DNA of 51,448 nt from Oscillospiraceae bacterium (GTDB lineage Bacteria; Bacillota; Clostridia; TANB77; CAG-508). The DNA is taken from positions 1 through 51,448 of the forward strand of contig WRFS01000013.1 of assembly GCA_009778695.1 (NCBI GenBank), read 5' to 3'. Positions 1 to 9,506 of this stretch are shown here, one piece after another (positions within the stretch are counted from its first letter, which is position 1; each line of letters opens with the position of its first letter). The notes below the pieces were generated by a model, which saw only the letters and a program-made list of their open reading frames with translations, was not told where the DNA came from and did no database searches. The position numbers were made by a program, and so were the translations under genes.

Positions 1-66
1 ATTGCTCGTCTGTGCTACAGAGAAATTCCTATAAAAAATAAAAAAACAAGCAAATTCTTCGAAGAG

Positions 67-91
67 CGGACGACTGATAGTCGCCCCTACA
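67..91 (-). repeat. Dispersed 25-nt palindromic repeat, intergenic copy
   Basis: Read on the minus strand this begins TGTAGGGGCGACT and ends AGTCGTCCG, so it folds into a short hairpin. The same unit lies inside the P-type ATPase gene at 21897-21921, where two bases of each arm differ but still pair. Related units occur at 22162-22230 and 42406-42450. Confidence 0.6.
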
Positions 92-135
92 AAGAAAAAA
101 TTCTTACATCGAAAAAAATTCAAAAAAATTTGGTC

Positions 136-165
136 TTGACAACAGCACACAAACTATGGTAAAAT
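136..165 (+). promoter_or_regulatory. Promoter of the rplU-rpmA transcript
   Basis: A perfect TTGACA (136-141) is followed after 18 bases by TAAAAT (160-165). It sits about 105 bases before rplU, just upstream of the structured leader. Assignment is by consensus only. Confidence 0.5.
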
Positions 166-172
166 ATGTAAT

Positions 173-240
173 TGTAATCCGCTTAATCAAGGTACATAAA
201 TATCTATATAAATAGATTACCTTGTAAATTTTGGATTAGC
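173..240 (+). promoter_or_regulatory. Probable ribosomal protein L21 leader
   Basis: The untranslated leader of rplU folds into a closed structure. TAATCC (175-180) pairs with GGATTA (233-238), enclosing an inner stem of CAAGGTA (188-194) and TACCTTG (218-224). Firmicutes commonly carry an autoregulatory L21 leader RNA at this position. The match to that family is inferred from position and folding only. Confidence 0.5.
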
Positions 241-268
241 GAGTATACGAAGAAGGAGGTGCTACTTG

Positions 269-853
269 ATGTACGCAATAATTGAGGCATGTGGGAAACA
301 ATACAAAGTAGCTAAAGGAGATGTTGTATTTTTCGAAAAACTAGATGTAGAAGAAAACAAAAAACACGTTTTTGATAAAGTTGTTCTAGTATGTGAAGAT
401 GGAAAAGTACAAGTTGGAGATCCTTATGTAAAAGGTATTAAAGTTGAAGGAAAAGTAATTTCTCATGGTAAGGGTAAAAAAATAATTGTTTACAAGATGA
501 AACCTAAAAAAGGCTATAGAAGAAAACAAGGACATAGACAACCTTATACAAAAGTTGAAATTATAGAAATAACAACTCCTAACAGCAAAAAGGAAGAATC
601 TAAAACTTCAAAAGAATCAGCAGCTACAGTTAAAAAAGCAGAAGCTGAAACTTCAAAAGAATCAATAGTTACAGCTAAAAAGTCAGAAGTTGCAAAATCA
701 GCAGCAAAAGAAACTGCAGCTAAACCAGCAGAAAAGGCAGTAACTAAAGTAACTGACAAAGCAGTTGAAAAGCCAGCAACGAAAGAAACTACAAAATCAG
801 CAACTGCAAAAGCTACTGCAACACCAACAGCAAAAAAAGATGCGAAAAAATAG
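269..853 (+). CDS. rplU: 50S ribosomal protein L21 with a long Lys/Ala-rich tail
   Basis: L21 is a 23S rRNA-binding protein of the large ribosomal subunit. Residues 1-103 or so match the whole family, from [14 protein letters not shown] to PYTKVEII. About 90 further residues of low complexity follow, built almost only from Lys, Ala, Thr, Ser and Glu with imperfect repeats such as TSKES and AKP/AEK. Normal L21 stops near residue 103, so the protein is almost twice the usual length. The start is the ATG at 269, placed by AAGGAGGTG at 252-260; the TTG at 266 is less likely. The gene leads the rplU-rpmA pair and follows a leader-like structure. The tail resembles the basic disordered tails of some ribosomal proteins; its role is unknown. 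Confidence 0.95.
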   Translation: MYAIIEACGKQYKVAKGDVVFFEKLDVEENKKHVFDKVVLVCEDGKVQVGDPYVKGIKVEGKVISHGKGKKIIVYKMKPKKGYRRKQGHRQPYTKVEIIEITTPNSKKEESKTSKESAATVKKAEAETSKESIVTAKKSEVAKSAAKETAAKPAEKAVTKVTDKAVEKPATKETTKSATAKATATPTAKKDAKK

Positions 854-1027
854 AATAATATATTGAAGTGTATGAACGAGTATGTTAAGCAAATATCACG
901 AAAAAGTATTTGTGAAACAAAACTTTTTTGGGAAGACGACGAGCAGTGAAGTGAATAAGCATTTGAGTAAAGCGAAAATGCGAATGATGCGGAACTTGCT
1001 CGGAGGAGGAGAGAGGAGTGAAAATTT

Positions 1028-1282
1028 ATGGCTCATAAAAAAGGGCAAGGTAGTGTTAAAAACGGAAGAGATAGTGAGTCTAAAAGACTTGGAGTAAAGA
1101 GAGCAGATGGTCAATTTGTATTAGCTGGGAATATATTAGTTAGACAAAGAGGAACCAAAATGCATCCAGGTAAGAATGTAGGAATTGGAAGCGACGACAC
1201 TTTATTTTCTTTATCTAACGGGATTGTAAAATTTGAAAGAAAAGGTAGAGATAAAAAACAAGTAAGCGTTTATCCAGAATGA
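1028..1282 (+). CDS. rpmA: 50S ribosomal protein L27, no N-terminal extension
   Basis: L27 lies near the peptidyl-transferase centre, and its N-terminus reaches the tRNA acceptor ends. The 84-residue product is complete and starts directly with MAHKKGQGS, followed by the [11 protein letters not shown] block. In most Firmicutes L27 is made with a short extra N-terminal peptide that the protease Prp removes, and prp sits between rplU and rpmA. Here the extension is absent. The 174-base gap after rplU encodes nothing that resembles Prp. The start is fixed by GGAGTG just upstream and by the conserved N-terminus. A hairpin terminator follows. Confidence 0.95.
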   Translation: MAHKKGQGSVKNGRDSESKRLGVKRADGQFVLAGNILVRQRGTKMHPGKNVGIGSDDTLFSLSNGIVKFERKGRDKKQVSVYPE

Positions 1283-1314
1283 GTAAATAGTATAAAAAAT
1301 TAATAAATAGGGGG

Positions 1315-1350
1315 CTGTTTTATCTGTATAAAGATAAAACGGTTCTTATT
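1315..1350 (+). terminator. Rho-independent terminator after rpmA
   Basis: GTTTTATCT (1317-1325) pairs with AGATAAAAC (1332-1340) across a six-base loop. A T-rich run follows at 1343-1354. Confidence 0.7.
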
Positions 1351-1374
1351 TTTTAATTTAAGGGAGAAATTAAA

Positions 1375-1549
1375 GTTACTATTTAACAGTTTTCAGAAAA
1401 GTAGCCTCTGGAGTATAGTATATATTTTAAAAAGGTGAACGACAGCCCTTTGAGGCCCATGGAGTCTTCGGAGGCTTGGAGGAGCCTTTTTAAAATATAT
1501 ACTATACTCCAGAGGCGGAAGTTTTAGGCTAAAGTGTTAACTAGTAATC
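1375..1549 (+). repeat. Palindromic mobile repeat, copy A
   Basis: About 175 bp. The outer ends are GTTACTATTTAACA (1375-1388) and TGTTAACTAGTAAT (1535-1548). A perfect 32-bp inverted repeat (1404-1435 with 1485-1516) encloses a core containing GACAGCCCTTTGAGG and CTTCGGAGGCTTGGAGG. The element is flanked by AAATTAAA on both sides (1367-1374 and 1550-1557), which looks like an 8-bp target-site duplication. Five relatives lie elsewhere in the window. It carries no gene. Confidence 0.85.
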
Positions 1550-1576
1550 AAATTAAAAAAAATTTTTAAAAAAGTG

Positions 1577-1607
1577 TTGACTTATGATAACAAATATGCT
1601 ATCATAA
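1577..1607 (+). promoter_or_regulatory. Promoter with palindromic operator of the toxin-antitoxin pair
   Basis: TTGACT (1577-1582) and TATCAT (1600-1605) are 17 bases apart. TTATGATA (1582-1589) and TATCATAA (1600-1607) form an inverted repeat that covers the spacer and the -10 box. This is the usual layout for autorepression by an antitoxin dimer. Repression itself is inferred. Confidence 0.6.
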
Positions 1608-1629
1608 TAATACATTAGTAAGGAGTAAC

Positions 1630-1984
1630 ATGTATAAAATAATTTTTTATGAGGACAACAATGGTGAAAGCGAAATTAAAAATTATATGAAACAGTTACA
1701 AAAGATGAATAGCAAAGATGCAAGATTAAAATTTAATAAAATGGCAGGATACATTAATATGCTATCAACTTATGGATTAAGTATGGGAAAAAAACATATA
1801 AAACATCTTGTTGATGACATATGGGAACTAAGACCATTAAGAGACAGAATACTTTTTGCATATTGGAATAATAATAGTTTTATATTATTGAGTATATTTA
1901 TGAAGAAAACTCGTAAAACACCAAAAAGGGAAATAGAAAAAGCAAAAAGGAATTTAGAAAGTTTTATAAAAAGAGGTGAAAAAG

Positions 1985-1992
<8 letters not shown>
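1630..1992 (+). CDS. HigB/Gp49-family toxin (RelE superfamily)
   Basis: The 120-residue basic protein has the layout of HigB/Gp49 toxins, which cut mRNA on the ribosome. It has an N-terminal strand with acidic residues, a helical middle and a C-terminal block DIWELRPLRDRILFAYW. That block is followed by KKTRKTPKREIEKAKR, the usual family signature. Its stop overlaps the antitoxin start by eight bases (ATGGATAA), so the two are translationally coupled. The toxin comes first, as in higBA and unlike relBE. The palindromic operator upstream fits autoregulation. Activity is inferred from the family. Confidence 0.85.
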
Positions 1993-3570
<1,578 letters not shown>

Positions 3571-3578
3571 GATTTAAA

Positions 3579-4127
3579 TCAGCTCCATACACCAAATGTA
3601 GATGTAAGTTTCTCTTTCAAGGCTGGAACATGCCAAACAGCATATGCAATTGCAAATACAATTGCCATACTTAATACCCAAACCATAAAACTTTTAAGTG
3701 ATTGCTTAAAAGTTCGTTTGTGTCTTACACTATAGCCTAGGTTTTTAATGGTATTAACGTATGCATCTCTATAAGCCTGTTTTTGTACTTGTTTAAATGG
3801 GGGACTGTTTTTTTTGTAAATAGATAAATCATTTTCTAATTGAATACAATAATTTCGCAACTGTTCATAATCTTCTAAATGAACAGTTTTAGCTTGTTCA
3901 GAGTCTTTAAAAGATTTTAATTGTTCATCATATTTTTTTCTTTTTTCTTCATTAGATAGTATTTCGTATGCTTCGGCAAGTTCTTTAAAGCTCTTTTCAG
4001 CAATTATTTCTGTAGATTTTGTTTGCAGATCTGGATGATATTTTTTGGCTAAAATTTTATATACTTTATGAATAATATCTTGAGATGCATTCTCGTTAAC
4101 TTCTAATATTTCATAATAATTTTTCAT
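3579..4127 (-). CDS. Membrane-anchored J-domain protein
   Basis: Residues 1-68 form a clear J domain ([12 protein letters not shown], then the HPD motif at about residues 31-33, then [16 protein letters not shown]). J domains stimulate the ATPase of DnaK. The glycine/phenylalanine-rich, zinc-finger and client-binding domains of true DnaJ are missing. After a charged linker comes one hydrophobic segment (about residues 148-168) and a short tail. The likely form is a tail-anchored cochaperone that recruits DnaK to the membrane. The client is unknown. Confidence 0.85.
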   Translation of the reverse strand: MKNYYEILEVNENASQDIIHKVYKILAKKYHPDLQTKSTEIIAEKSFKELAEAYEILSNEEKRKKYDEQLKSFKDSEQAKTVHLEDYEQLRNYCIQLENDLSIYKKNSPPFKQVQKQAYRDAYVNTIKNLGYSVRHKRTFKQSLKSFMVWVLSMAIVFAIAYAVWHVPALKEKLTSTFGVWS

Positions 4128-4224
4128 ATATCAATTAAGATGTCCTTTCAAAATTAATAATATAATAGCATAGATTAAGAAAAAATTAAACTGGTATTGG
4201 CATATTTTTCAAAAATTTTAGCAT

Positions 4225-4396
4225 AATACTATTTAATATAGTACAGGATATCCGTTTCAAGAGGTTAGTATATGTTTTTTAAAAAAGTCCCTCCAAGCCT
4301 CCGAAGATTCCATGGGCCTCGTAATTGCTGTCGGTGACTTTTTTAAAAAAACATATACTAACCTCTTGAAACTACTTTGTTCTATTTAAAAGTAAT
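4225..4396 (-). repeat. Palindromic mobile repeat, copy B
   Basis: Arms 4254-4289 and 4336-4372 are complementary over 36 bp with a single bulged A. The arm sequence differs from copies A and E but its own partner matches. The core keeps CTCCAAGCCTCCGAAGATTCC and GGGCCTC. The ends have drifted (AATACTATTTAATA; TATTTAAAAGTAAT) and no target duplication is visible, so this copy looks older. Its right end lies against the ribosome binding site of the protease gene. Confidence 0.8.
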
Positions 4397-4408
4397 TTTG
4401 GAGGTCGC

Positions 4409-5545
4409 ATGTTGTCAAGGTATGAAAGAAAGAAGATTAATTATAGAAGGTTTGGAGAGTTGCTTTTTATAGCAATTTTAACTGCTGTTGTTAGTATCTC
4501 TTTGTATGGCATGTATATAAGAATTCAAACTAATGATGGGAGTACTAATCCGTATGATGTTCAACAGGTAGATACAACAAAGACTTTAGCAACTACGCAG
4601 GAAAAGCCTAAGGATATAACGGATATATTAGAAGATGTTTCGGATTCGGTTGTAGGAATTTCTAAAATGAAAAATTTGGGAAGTGCAATTTTTACACAAA
4701 ATAGTGAAGAAGAGTTGGGTTTGGGGTCTGGCGTTATTGTATCGGCAAATGGTTACATATTAACAAACTGGCATGTATCAGGGGATAAGTCAAGCAGTTG
4801 CTATGTAAACTTGTCTAATGGAAAACAATATACTGGTAAGGTGGTTTGGGCAGATGATGATTTAGATTTAAGTATTGTAAAAATAAATATGACAAATTTA
4901 AAGTATATTAAATTGGCAGATTCAGATACAATAAAAGTTGGACAAACAGTTTATGCAATAGGTAATCCAATTGGATTTGAGTTTCAAAGGACTGTTACAA
5001 GAGGTATAATTAGTGGGAAAGACAGAACTATAAAATTACAAGAAGATGATAAAGTTTCATATATGGAGGATTTGATTCAAACAGATGCAACAATAAATCC
5101 TGGGAATAGTGGAGGACCGTTGATTGATGAAAGCGGAAATATGATTGGGATTAATACGGTAAAAATCACTTCAGCAGAAGGGATTGGATTTGCGGTTCCT
5201 GTGAATGTAGTAAAAACGATAATAGCGAGTTTCGTGGCACAGGGGAGTTTTACGGAAGCATATCTTGGATTATTTGGATATGATAAAGAGGTAATACCAT
5301 ATTTAAATCCAGATTTGCAATTAGACAGTGGGGTGTACGTTGCAGAAGTTTCACCAGATGGACCGCTTAAAGTATCTGGAGTGAAAGAGGGAGATATAAT
5401 AACGAAAATTGATGATACCGTAATTAATAAAAGTATCGATTTAAGAGAGTATATTTACACCAAGAACCCTAATGATGTAGTTAATTTGAATGTTTATAGA
5501 AATAATAGGAATATTAATGTGAATGTTAAGTTGAGTATGAGGTAA
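4409..5545 (+). CDS. HtrA/DegP-type membrane-anchored serine protease
   Basis: This 378-residue S1C protease has one N-terminal membrane segment (about residues 16-36) and a variable linker. A trypsin-like domain follows with the catalytic His in LTNWHVSGD (about 122), Asp in DDDLDLSIVKI and Ser in NPGNSGGPL (about 234). One PDZ domain occupies roughly residues 280-375. Proteins of this kind degrade misfolded proteins on the outer face of the membrane and respond to envelope stress. The usual NNHV around the active His is NWHV here. GGAGG at 4400-4404 places the ATG at 4409. The palindromic copy B ends eight bases before that site and may affect expression. Confidence 0.92.
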   Translation: MLSRYERKKINYRRFGELLFIAILTAVVSISLYGMYIRIQTNDGSTNPYDVQQVDTTKTLATTQEKPKDITDILEDVSDSVVGISKMKNLGSAIFTQNSEEELGLGSGVIVSANGYILTNWHVSGDKSSSCYVNLSNGKQYTGKVVWADDDLDLSIVKINMTNLKYIKLADSDTIKVGQTVYAIGNPIGFEFQRTVTRGIISGKDRTIKLQEDDKVSYMEDLIQTDATINPGNSGGPLIDESGNMIGINTVKITSAEGIGFAVPVNVVKTIIASFVAQGSFTEAYLGLFGYDKEVIPYLNPDLQLDSGVYVAEVSPDGPLKVSGVKEGDIITKIDDTVINKSIDLREYIYTKNPNDVVNLNVYRNNRNINVNVKLSMR

Positions 5546-5611
5546 AAATTGTCTTTTTGTTATTATGAGTGGAAAGAGATTCTATAAAAAAGAATGTAAA
5601 AGCAACATTAT

Positions 5612-5821
5612 TTAGTTAATGGTATACCTAGTATTAAGCAAGTTAGTTGTAGTGGTTATGGGGGTTATGGTTTTGTTTTAGCATTAACAACGACTGGAGA
5701 TGTTTGGAACTGAGGATGGCAATACGGTGTTAATGGTGCCAGTCAAGTAAGTGCAGGAGTTAACTTTGCACAATATTTAGTAGGTAATGATATTTATACA
5801 GTGGGATATTTACACCTATAG
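5612..5821 (+). pseudogene. Fragment of an RCC1-repeat protein
   Basis: An open frame without a start codon encodes about one and a half RCC1-like blade repeats: IKQVSCSGYGGYGFVLALTTTGDVWN, a stop (TGA where the repeat expects Trp), then GWQYGVNG and a second partial repeat. RCC1 repeats form beta-propellers and occur in secreted bacterial proteins. The missing start, the internal TGA and the short length mark it as a relic. Unlike the CGG-split genes, the lesion is a substitution. It lies immediately outside the accessory block. Confidence 0.55.
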
Positions 5822-5869
5822 CTATTCCTTAATAAGAATGACAATTATAGGACAGCCTCTTGCTGGTAT

Positions 5870-6289
5870 CTAATCAATCGTAGTAGAAGTTCTTCCTTTG
5901 CCAACTACGTCATTCATTAGTGCAGTCCAGGTATTGCATCCGACTATACCATCAACACCAAGCCTTTTATATGATTGATATGCTCTTACAGCATTTGTAG
6001 TAGCGGGACCAAAAATTCCATCTAGCCCACCAGTTCTATATCCTAAAGTGTTTAAAGCATCTTGTAATACTAGAACATATATTCCTCTGCTACCATTTCT
6101 TAATAATGGATATCCACCTGTACGACATGCTGGAATACCACTACGATTATCAAAGTGTACCCAGGTAGGGGTTAAGTAAGCAGGTTCCACAAAAGACCAA
6201 ACACCAGAGACTATAGCCTTATTTCTCATTACAGTTCTTTCGGCTTGAGATAGTCTTTGCCCAACATCAAAAGAAACTCCCGCATAATG
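5870..6289 (-). pseudogene. 3' half of an M15-like peptidoglycan hydrolase with PG-binding domain
   Basis: In the minus-strand frame the coding similarity starts at QHYAGVSFDVGQ (near 6289) and continues through VEPAYLTPTWVHFDNR to a full peptidoglycan-binding domain. That domain contains GIYVLVLQDALNTLGY, LDGIFGPAT and VDGIVGCNTWTALMN. The pattern of His/Asp in the first part and a final His in TWVHFD resembles M15-type D,D- or L,D-carboxypeptidases. The first half is missing here. The missing half is found at 20265-20658 on the same strand, and 132 bp (6158-6289) are shared between the fragments with three mismatches. An ATG at 6229 could start a shortened product. Confidence 0.75.
6158..6289 (-). 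repeat. 132-bp direct repeat, left copy
   Basis: Matches 20265-20396 without gaps and with three mismatches. It is the only part of the hydrolase gene present in both fragments. The copies are in the same orientation, 14,107 bp apart, and border the accessory block. Confidence 0.85.
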
Positions 6290-6538
6290 TTGTGTTTACG
6301 CATATACAGTTGCATCTCAACGGAAATATAGTAAGGGTAAGTACTTTACAACTTTTACAACCATATTCTAAATTGGATTAAGAAGATTATTATAAAAAAT
6401 ATTAAACAAATTGATTAAGATAAAAAGTCAATTTGTTTTTTAATTTTAATTGGAGGAATTAAAAATGTTTTTATTAGTATTTTTACTATAGGTGCAAATA
6501 CAAGTCTATTTTTATATGCACTAATAAAAATGGGATAA
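6290..6538. other. Non-coding stretch after the hydrolase fragment
   Basis: No convincing gene is visible. A ribosome-binding-like GGAGG near 6452 precedes an ATG at 6465 that opens only eight codons. The base composition is like the rest of the accessory block. Confidence 0.5.
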
Positions 6539-6748
6539 TGTAAAAAGTTCTATGAAAATAACATAAAAAGGCTAAAAAAGAAATTAGAAAAAACTATAAA
6601 AAGAAAAAGTCAGTGTGATAATTATAATTTACAGGATAAAGAGGTATATAGATTAAGTGTAAAATTAGATAAAGCCATAGTAAACCATTATAAAGAAAAC
6701 AAATATTTTAAAAGTGTATTTTATGGGGGAAATTGTAAAAGAGTGTAA
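6539..6748 (+). pseudogene. Relic of a Spo0E-like phosphatase gene
   Basis: A 70-codon open frame with no ATG, GTG or TTG encodes a basic coiled stretch and then DKEVYRLSVKLDKAIVNHYKE. That block matches the short two-helix core of Spo0E-type aspartyl-phosphate phosphatases (a consensus like EVLxLSQxLDxLIxxYYK). Such proteins dephosphorylate Spo0A~P. The stop directly upstream and the lack of a start suggest a decayed gene. The family call rests on this one block. Confidence 0.4.
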
Positions 6749-6863
6749 AAGGTTGCAAAAGTTTGTTGATTTAAATTAGACAACATGATAATCTTTTTTT
6801 ACAAAATAATTACAAAACAAATCTTTAGGAAAAAATTTTTGTATTACTTGGAGGTGATTGCCT

Positions 6864-6923
6864 ATGCATGTTCATAAAATAGGCTGTTTTAAGTGTAATA
6901 TACACAAAAAATATTCAAATTAA
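6864..6923 (+). CDS. Possible 19-residue Cys/His peptide
   Basis: GGAGGTGATTG at 6850-6860 is a very strong ribosome binding site correctly spaced before ATG 6864. The frame encodes MHVHKIGCFKCNIHKKYSN and stops. A CxxC pair and three His in 19 residues could bind a metal, but no family is recognised. It could also be a leader peptide, or the remaining start of a lost gene. Confidence 0.35.
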   Translation: MHVHKIGCFKCNIHKKYSN

Positions 6924-6997
6924 TTAAAAAATTTATATAATACAATGAAACTTTTTTGTATGTTTAATTGTATTATATAATTAAGGAGGGAGATTAT

Positions 6998-8098
6998 ATG
7001 AAAAAAATAACAAAATATACATTGGCTATTTTAGCGTGTTTAACATTTATGCTTGCATTTTTACCTGCTAAATCAGTATTTGCAGCCGTGCCTGCTAGCA
7101 ATAAAGTGTTTAATATAGTAAATAAAGGTAGTGGAAAGAACTTAAATGTTAATCTGGGTACGGATGCAAATGGAACTAACGTAATACAATGGTCAAACGA
7201 TGGTTCTACAGAGCAGATGTTTAAATTAGAACAAGTTTCTTCGGGGGTATATAGGTTACGTACTATGTCTAGTTCATATACAACTAATAGAGTTGTTGAT
7301 GTACTTAGGGTAGGCGGGGTATCTACTGGAGCAATTGCATCGGGATGTAACGTAGATATATGGGCAACAAGTAGTGCTGCAGTTGATACAGACTGTCAAT
7401 ACTTTACTCTTACAGAAAGGACAACAGGATATTTTACTATAAATCTTAAATCTAATACTAATTTAGTTTTAACTGCTGTCGGTACAGCAAATGGCACAGG
7501 AGCAGGAAATACTTCAACATCTGCAGGGAATGTCATTATACAAACATATAGTAGTAGTAATAACAACCAACTTTGGAGTTTTAAACAAGTGGTTGGAAGT
7601 CCTACCCACACATATCAAAATTTAGGAGGTACAAAAAGTCTAACTTATTATATAGATAATTCTTGTGTTAGTACTGCATTTGCTACCTTATTTAATGGTG
7701 CAGCTGCTAATTGGAGTCCAACTATAACGTTGAGTAGGGCATCAACACTTGATGGAACAAATTTTAATGTTTATGGGGAGCCCTCTGCTTTTTTTAATGA
7801 CCCTACAGCCTTAGCTTTTACTAGATGGTGTAATACTAAAGGAACTTATCTTGACCCAGATGTGAATGATTGGAATTGGTCAGAAATCAGATTAAACAAT
7901 GATCATTTATTAGATGTTAATGATACGATAAAAAGAGGTACAATGACTCATGAAATAGGACATGTGTATGGGTTAACTGAAAATAGTAATAACCCAAATA
8001 GTATAATGTGTCAAATGACTCCACCAAACGGAAATCCTGGAAGAACTGTACAGACACCACAAGTTTTAGACAGAGTATCTATTATAGATAAATATTAA
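6998..8098 (+). CDS. Secreted ricin-lectin zinc metalloprotease
   Basis: A signal peptide (about residues 1-30, ending AKSVFA) leads to a ricin B-type beta-trefoil domain (about 35-200) with the repeats NKGSGKNLNV, VIQWSNDG and NNQLWSF. A matrixin-like domain follows, with HEIGHVYGLTEN from about residue 318 and a Met-turn SIM about 13 residues on. The first two zinc ligands and the catalytic Glu are clear. The third-ligand position after G-L-T is Glu where matrixins have His. It is probably an exported protease that binds glycans of host or competitor. AAGGAGGG at 6983-6990 supports ATG 6998. The next two genes run the same way and may form one unit. Confidence 0.8.
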   Translation: MKKITKYTLAILACLTFMLAFLPAKSVFAAVPASNKVFNIVNKGSGKNLNVNLGTDANGTNVIQWSNDGSTEQMFKLEQVSSGVYRLRTMSSSYTTNRVVDVLRVGGVSTGAIASGCNVDIWATSSAAVDTDCQYFTLTERTTGYFTINLKSNTNLVLTAVGTANGTGAGNTSTSAGNVIIQTYSSSNNNQLWSFKQVVGSPTHTYQNLGGTKSLTYYIDNSCVSTAFATLFNGAAANWSPTITLSRASTLDGTNFNVYGEPSAFFNDPTALAFTRWCNTKGTYLDPDVNDWNWSEIRLNNDHLLDVNDTIKRGTMTHEIGHVYGLTENSNNPNSIMCQMTPPNGNPGRTVQTPQVLDRVSIIDKY

Positions 8099-8117
8099 TA
8101 AAAGGAGATGGGAGTAT

Positions 8118-8879
8118 ATGAAAAAAAGAATATTAATTATTTCTTTAATTTTAATGGTAATAATTATACTCATAATTTATATGTTAACAGTCAAAATGAG
8201 TAATAATATTAGCAAAGGAGATATTTTAGCGGATACAAATATTGATGACAATCAGATATTTTTAAGTTATACTACTGCATTGGATTCAACAATGAATTTT
8301 TCTGATAAGGAATTACTTGCTGATGAAGCAGAGTATATTATTATAGGAACAGTAACATCCGTGGATGGAGGAATTAATTATAACCCAGTGCAAAAATGTT
8401 ATACAATGATTCAGACCATTGGAAAACTAAAGGTCGATAAGGTTTTAAAAGGGGACATAAAAGATAAACAGATTCTATTTGTGAGAAATGGTGGAACGAT
8501 AAAATTAAGTGAGTATGAAAAAAGTTTAACAAAAGAATACATCGAATATATAGGACTTGACAAAATGACTGAAAAGGAAAAAGAGAATCAATATGTATCA
8601 GATACGATACAAGGGAACGTACAGATTGAAAAAGGTAAAACATATTTAATGTATTTAAATTATAATACAGATTATGGCAGATATAATATTAAATATTATG
8701 AATATGGTCTAAAAGAAGTTGATGCAAGTTCATTAAGTTCTGATGCAAATATAACAAATTCTGATACAGAAACATTAACTTCTAATGAATATAAAGCGAT
8801 TAAAGTAAAGAACAATACAAATGGTAAATATGAAATATTGGATTCTATAATACCTGATAAAGTTAAAAAGATTAAATAA
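8118..8879 (+). CDS. Membrane-anchored exported protein, function unknown
   Basis: A 253-residue protein with one N-terminal hydrophobic segment (about residues 4-24) and an extracytoplasmic domain. The core (EAEYIIIGTVTSV, then a block ending GKTYLMYL) recalls small beta-barrel exported domains with a 'potential cost of release' pattern, but no named family can be asserted. It begins 19 bases after the metalloprotease with AAAGGAGATGGG as ribosome binding site, so it is probably cotranscribed. A strong terminator follows. Confidence 0.65.
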   Translation: MKKRILIISLILMVIIILIIYMLTVKMSNNISKGDILADTNIDDNQIFLSYTTALDSTMNFSDKELLADEAEYIIIGTVTSVDGGINYNPVQKCYTMIQTIGKLKVDKVLKGDIKDKQILFVRNGGTIKLSEYEKSLTKEYIEYIGLDKMTEKEKENQYVSDTIQGNVQIEKGKTYLMYLNYNTDYGRYNIKYYEYGLKEVDASSLSSDANITNSDTETLTSNEYKAIKVKNNTNGKYEILDSIIPDKVKKIK

Positions 8880-8911
8880 AAGACATAAATTGAATATTTA
8901 AACTTTACTTT

Positions 8912-8950
8912 AACAGTGATTGACTATAAAATTAATCAATCACTGTTTTC
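8912..8950 (+). terminator. Hairpin terminator after the metalloprotease unit
   Basis: AACAGTGATTGA (8912-8923) is fully complementary to TCAATCACTGTT (8936-8947), with a 12-base loop and a short T run. Confidence 0.75.
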
Positions 8951-9038
8951 GATATATAACTAATCACAATAAAAATTGAGATATGAAAAATATATTATAA
9001 TAATTTGTTAAATAAATTTATTATTAATGGAGGATTTC

Positions 9039-9497
9039 ATGAAAGAAAATTTAAAAAGAATTATTTTTATAATAATGATAATAATTATATTGATTATTGT
9101 TACATTTCTTGGTTATGTTGCATATCAAGTGGTCGGAAATCCTGGAAAAACTAATAATGTAGAAATTAGTATAGGAAATTCTAGTAAATTTAGTAAAGAA
9201 GAAATTGAGTCTGCAATGCAAGTTGCTATGAAGAAGTTTAAAGGATTTAAAGGGTGCGATTTAAAACAATTATGGTATAATGACGAATTGAATTCTGAAA
9301 CTGCTATATCAAGGTATGTTTCTCAAGGTGTTGTAACCGCAGAAAACAATGTGATTATATTATATTTTAATTTTTATGCAGGTCCTGGTAGTGAAGATAG
9401 TCTTGCTCCCAACAATGATTATACAAATTGGCAGTGGATACTTATTAGAGATAGTAAATCATCAAAATGGAAAGTTCATGACTTTGGAGATATGTAA
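9039..9497 (+). CDS. Small membrane-anchored protein, function unknown
   Basis: The product has 152 residues with one N-terminal membrane segment (about 6-30) and an extracellular alpha/beta domain. The domain contains SKEEIESAMQVAMKKFKGFKGC and ends in NWQWILIRDSKSSKWKVHDFG. This pattern of a helix followed by a Trp-rich sheet recurs in small exported proteins of gut clostridia, but I cannot give a family name. GGAGG at 9029-9033 places the start at ATG 9039 rather than the ATG at 9027, which overlaps that site. Confidence 0.65.
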   Translation: MKENLKRIIFIIMIIIILIIVTFLGYVAYQVVGNPGKTNNVEISIGNSSKFSKEEIESAMQVAMKKFKGFKGCDLKQLWYNDELNSETAISRYVSQGVVTAENNVIILYFNFYAGPGSEDSLAPNNDYTNWQWILIRDSKSSKWKVHDFGDM

Positions 9498-9506
9498 TAA
9501 TTATTA

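Noticed and set aside
882-1097. A possible Prp protease gene between rplU and rpmA
   Set aside because: The reading overlaps rpmA by 70 bases, has no ribosome binding site and does not resemble Prp.
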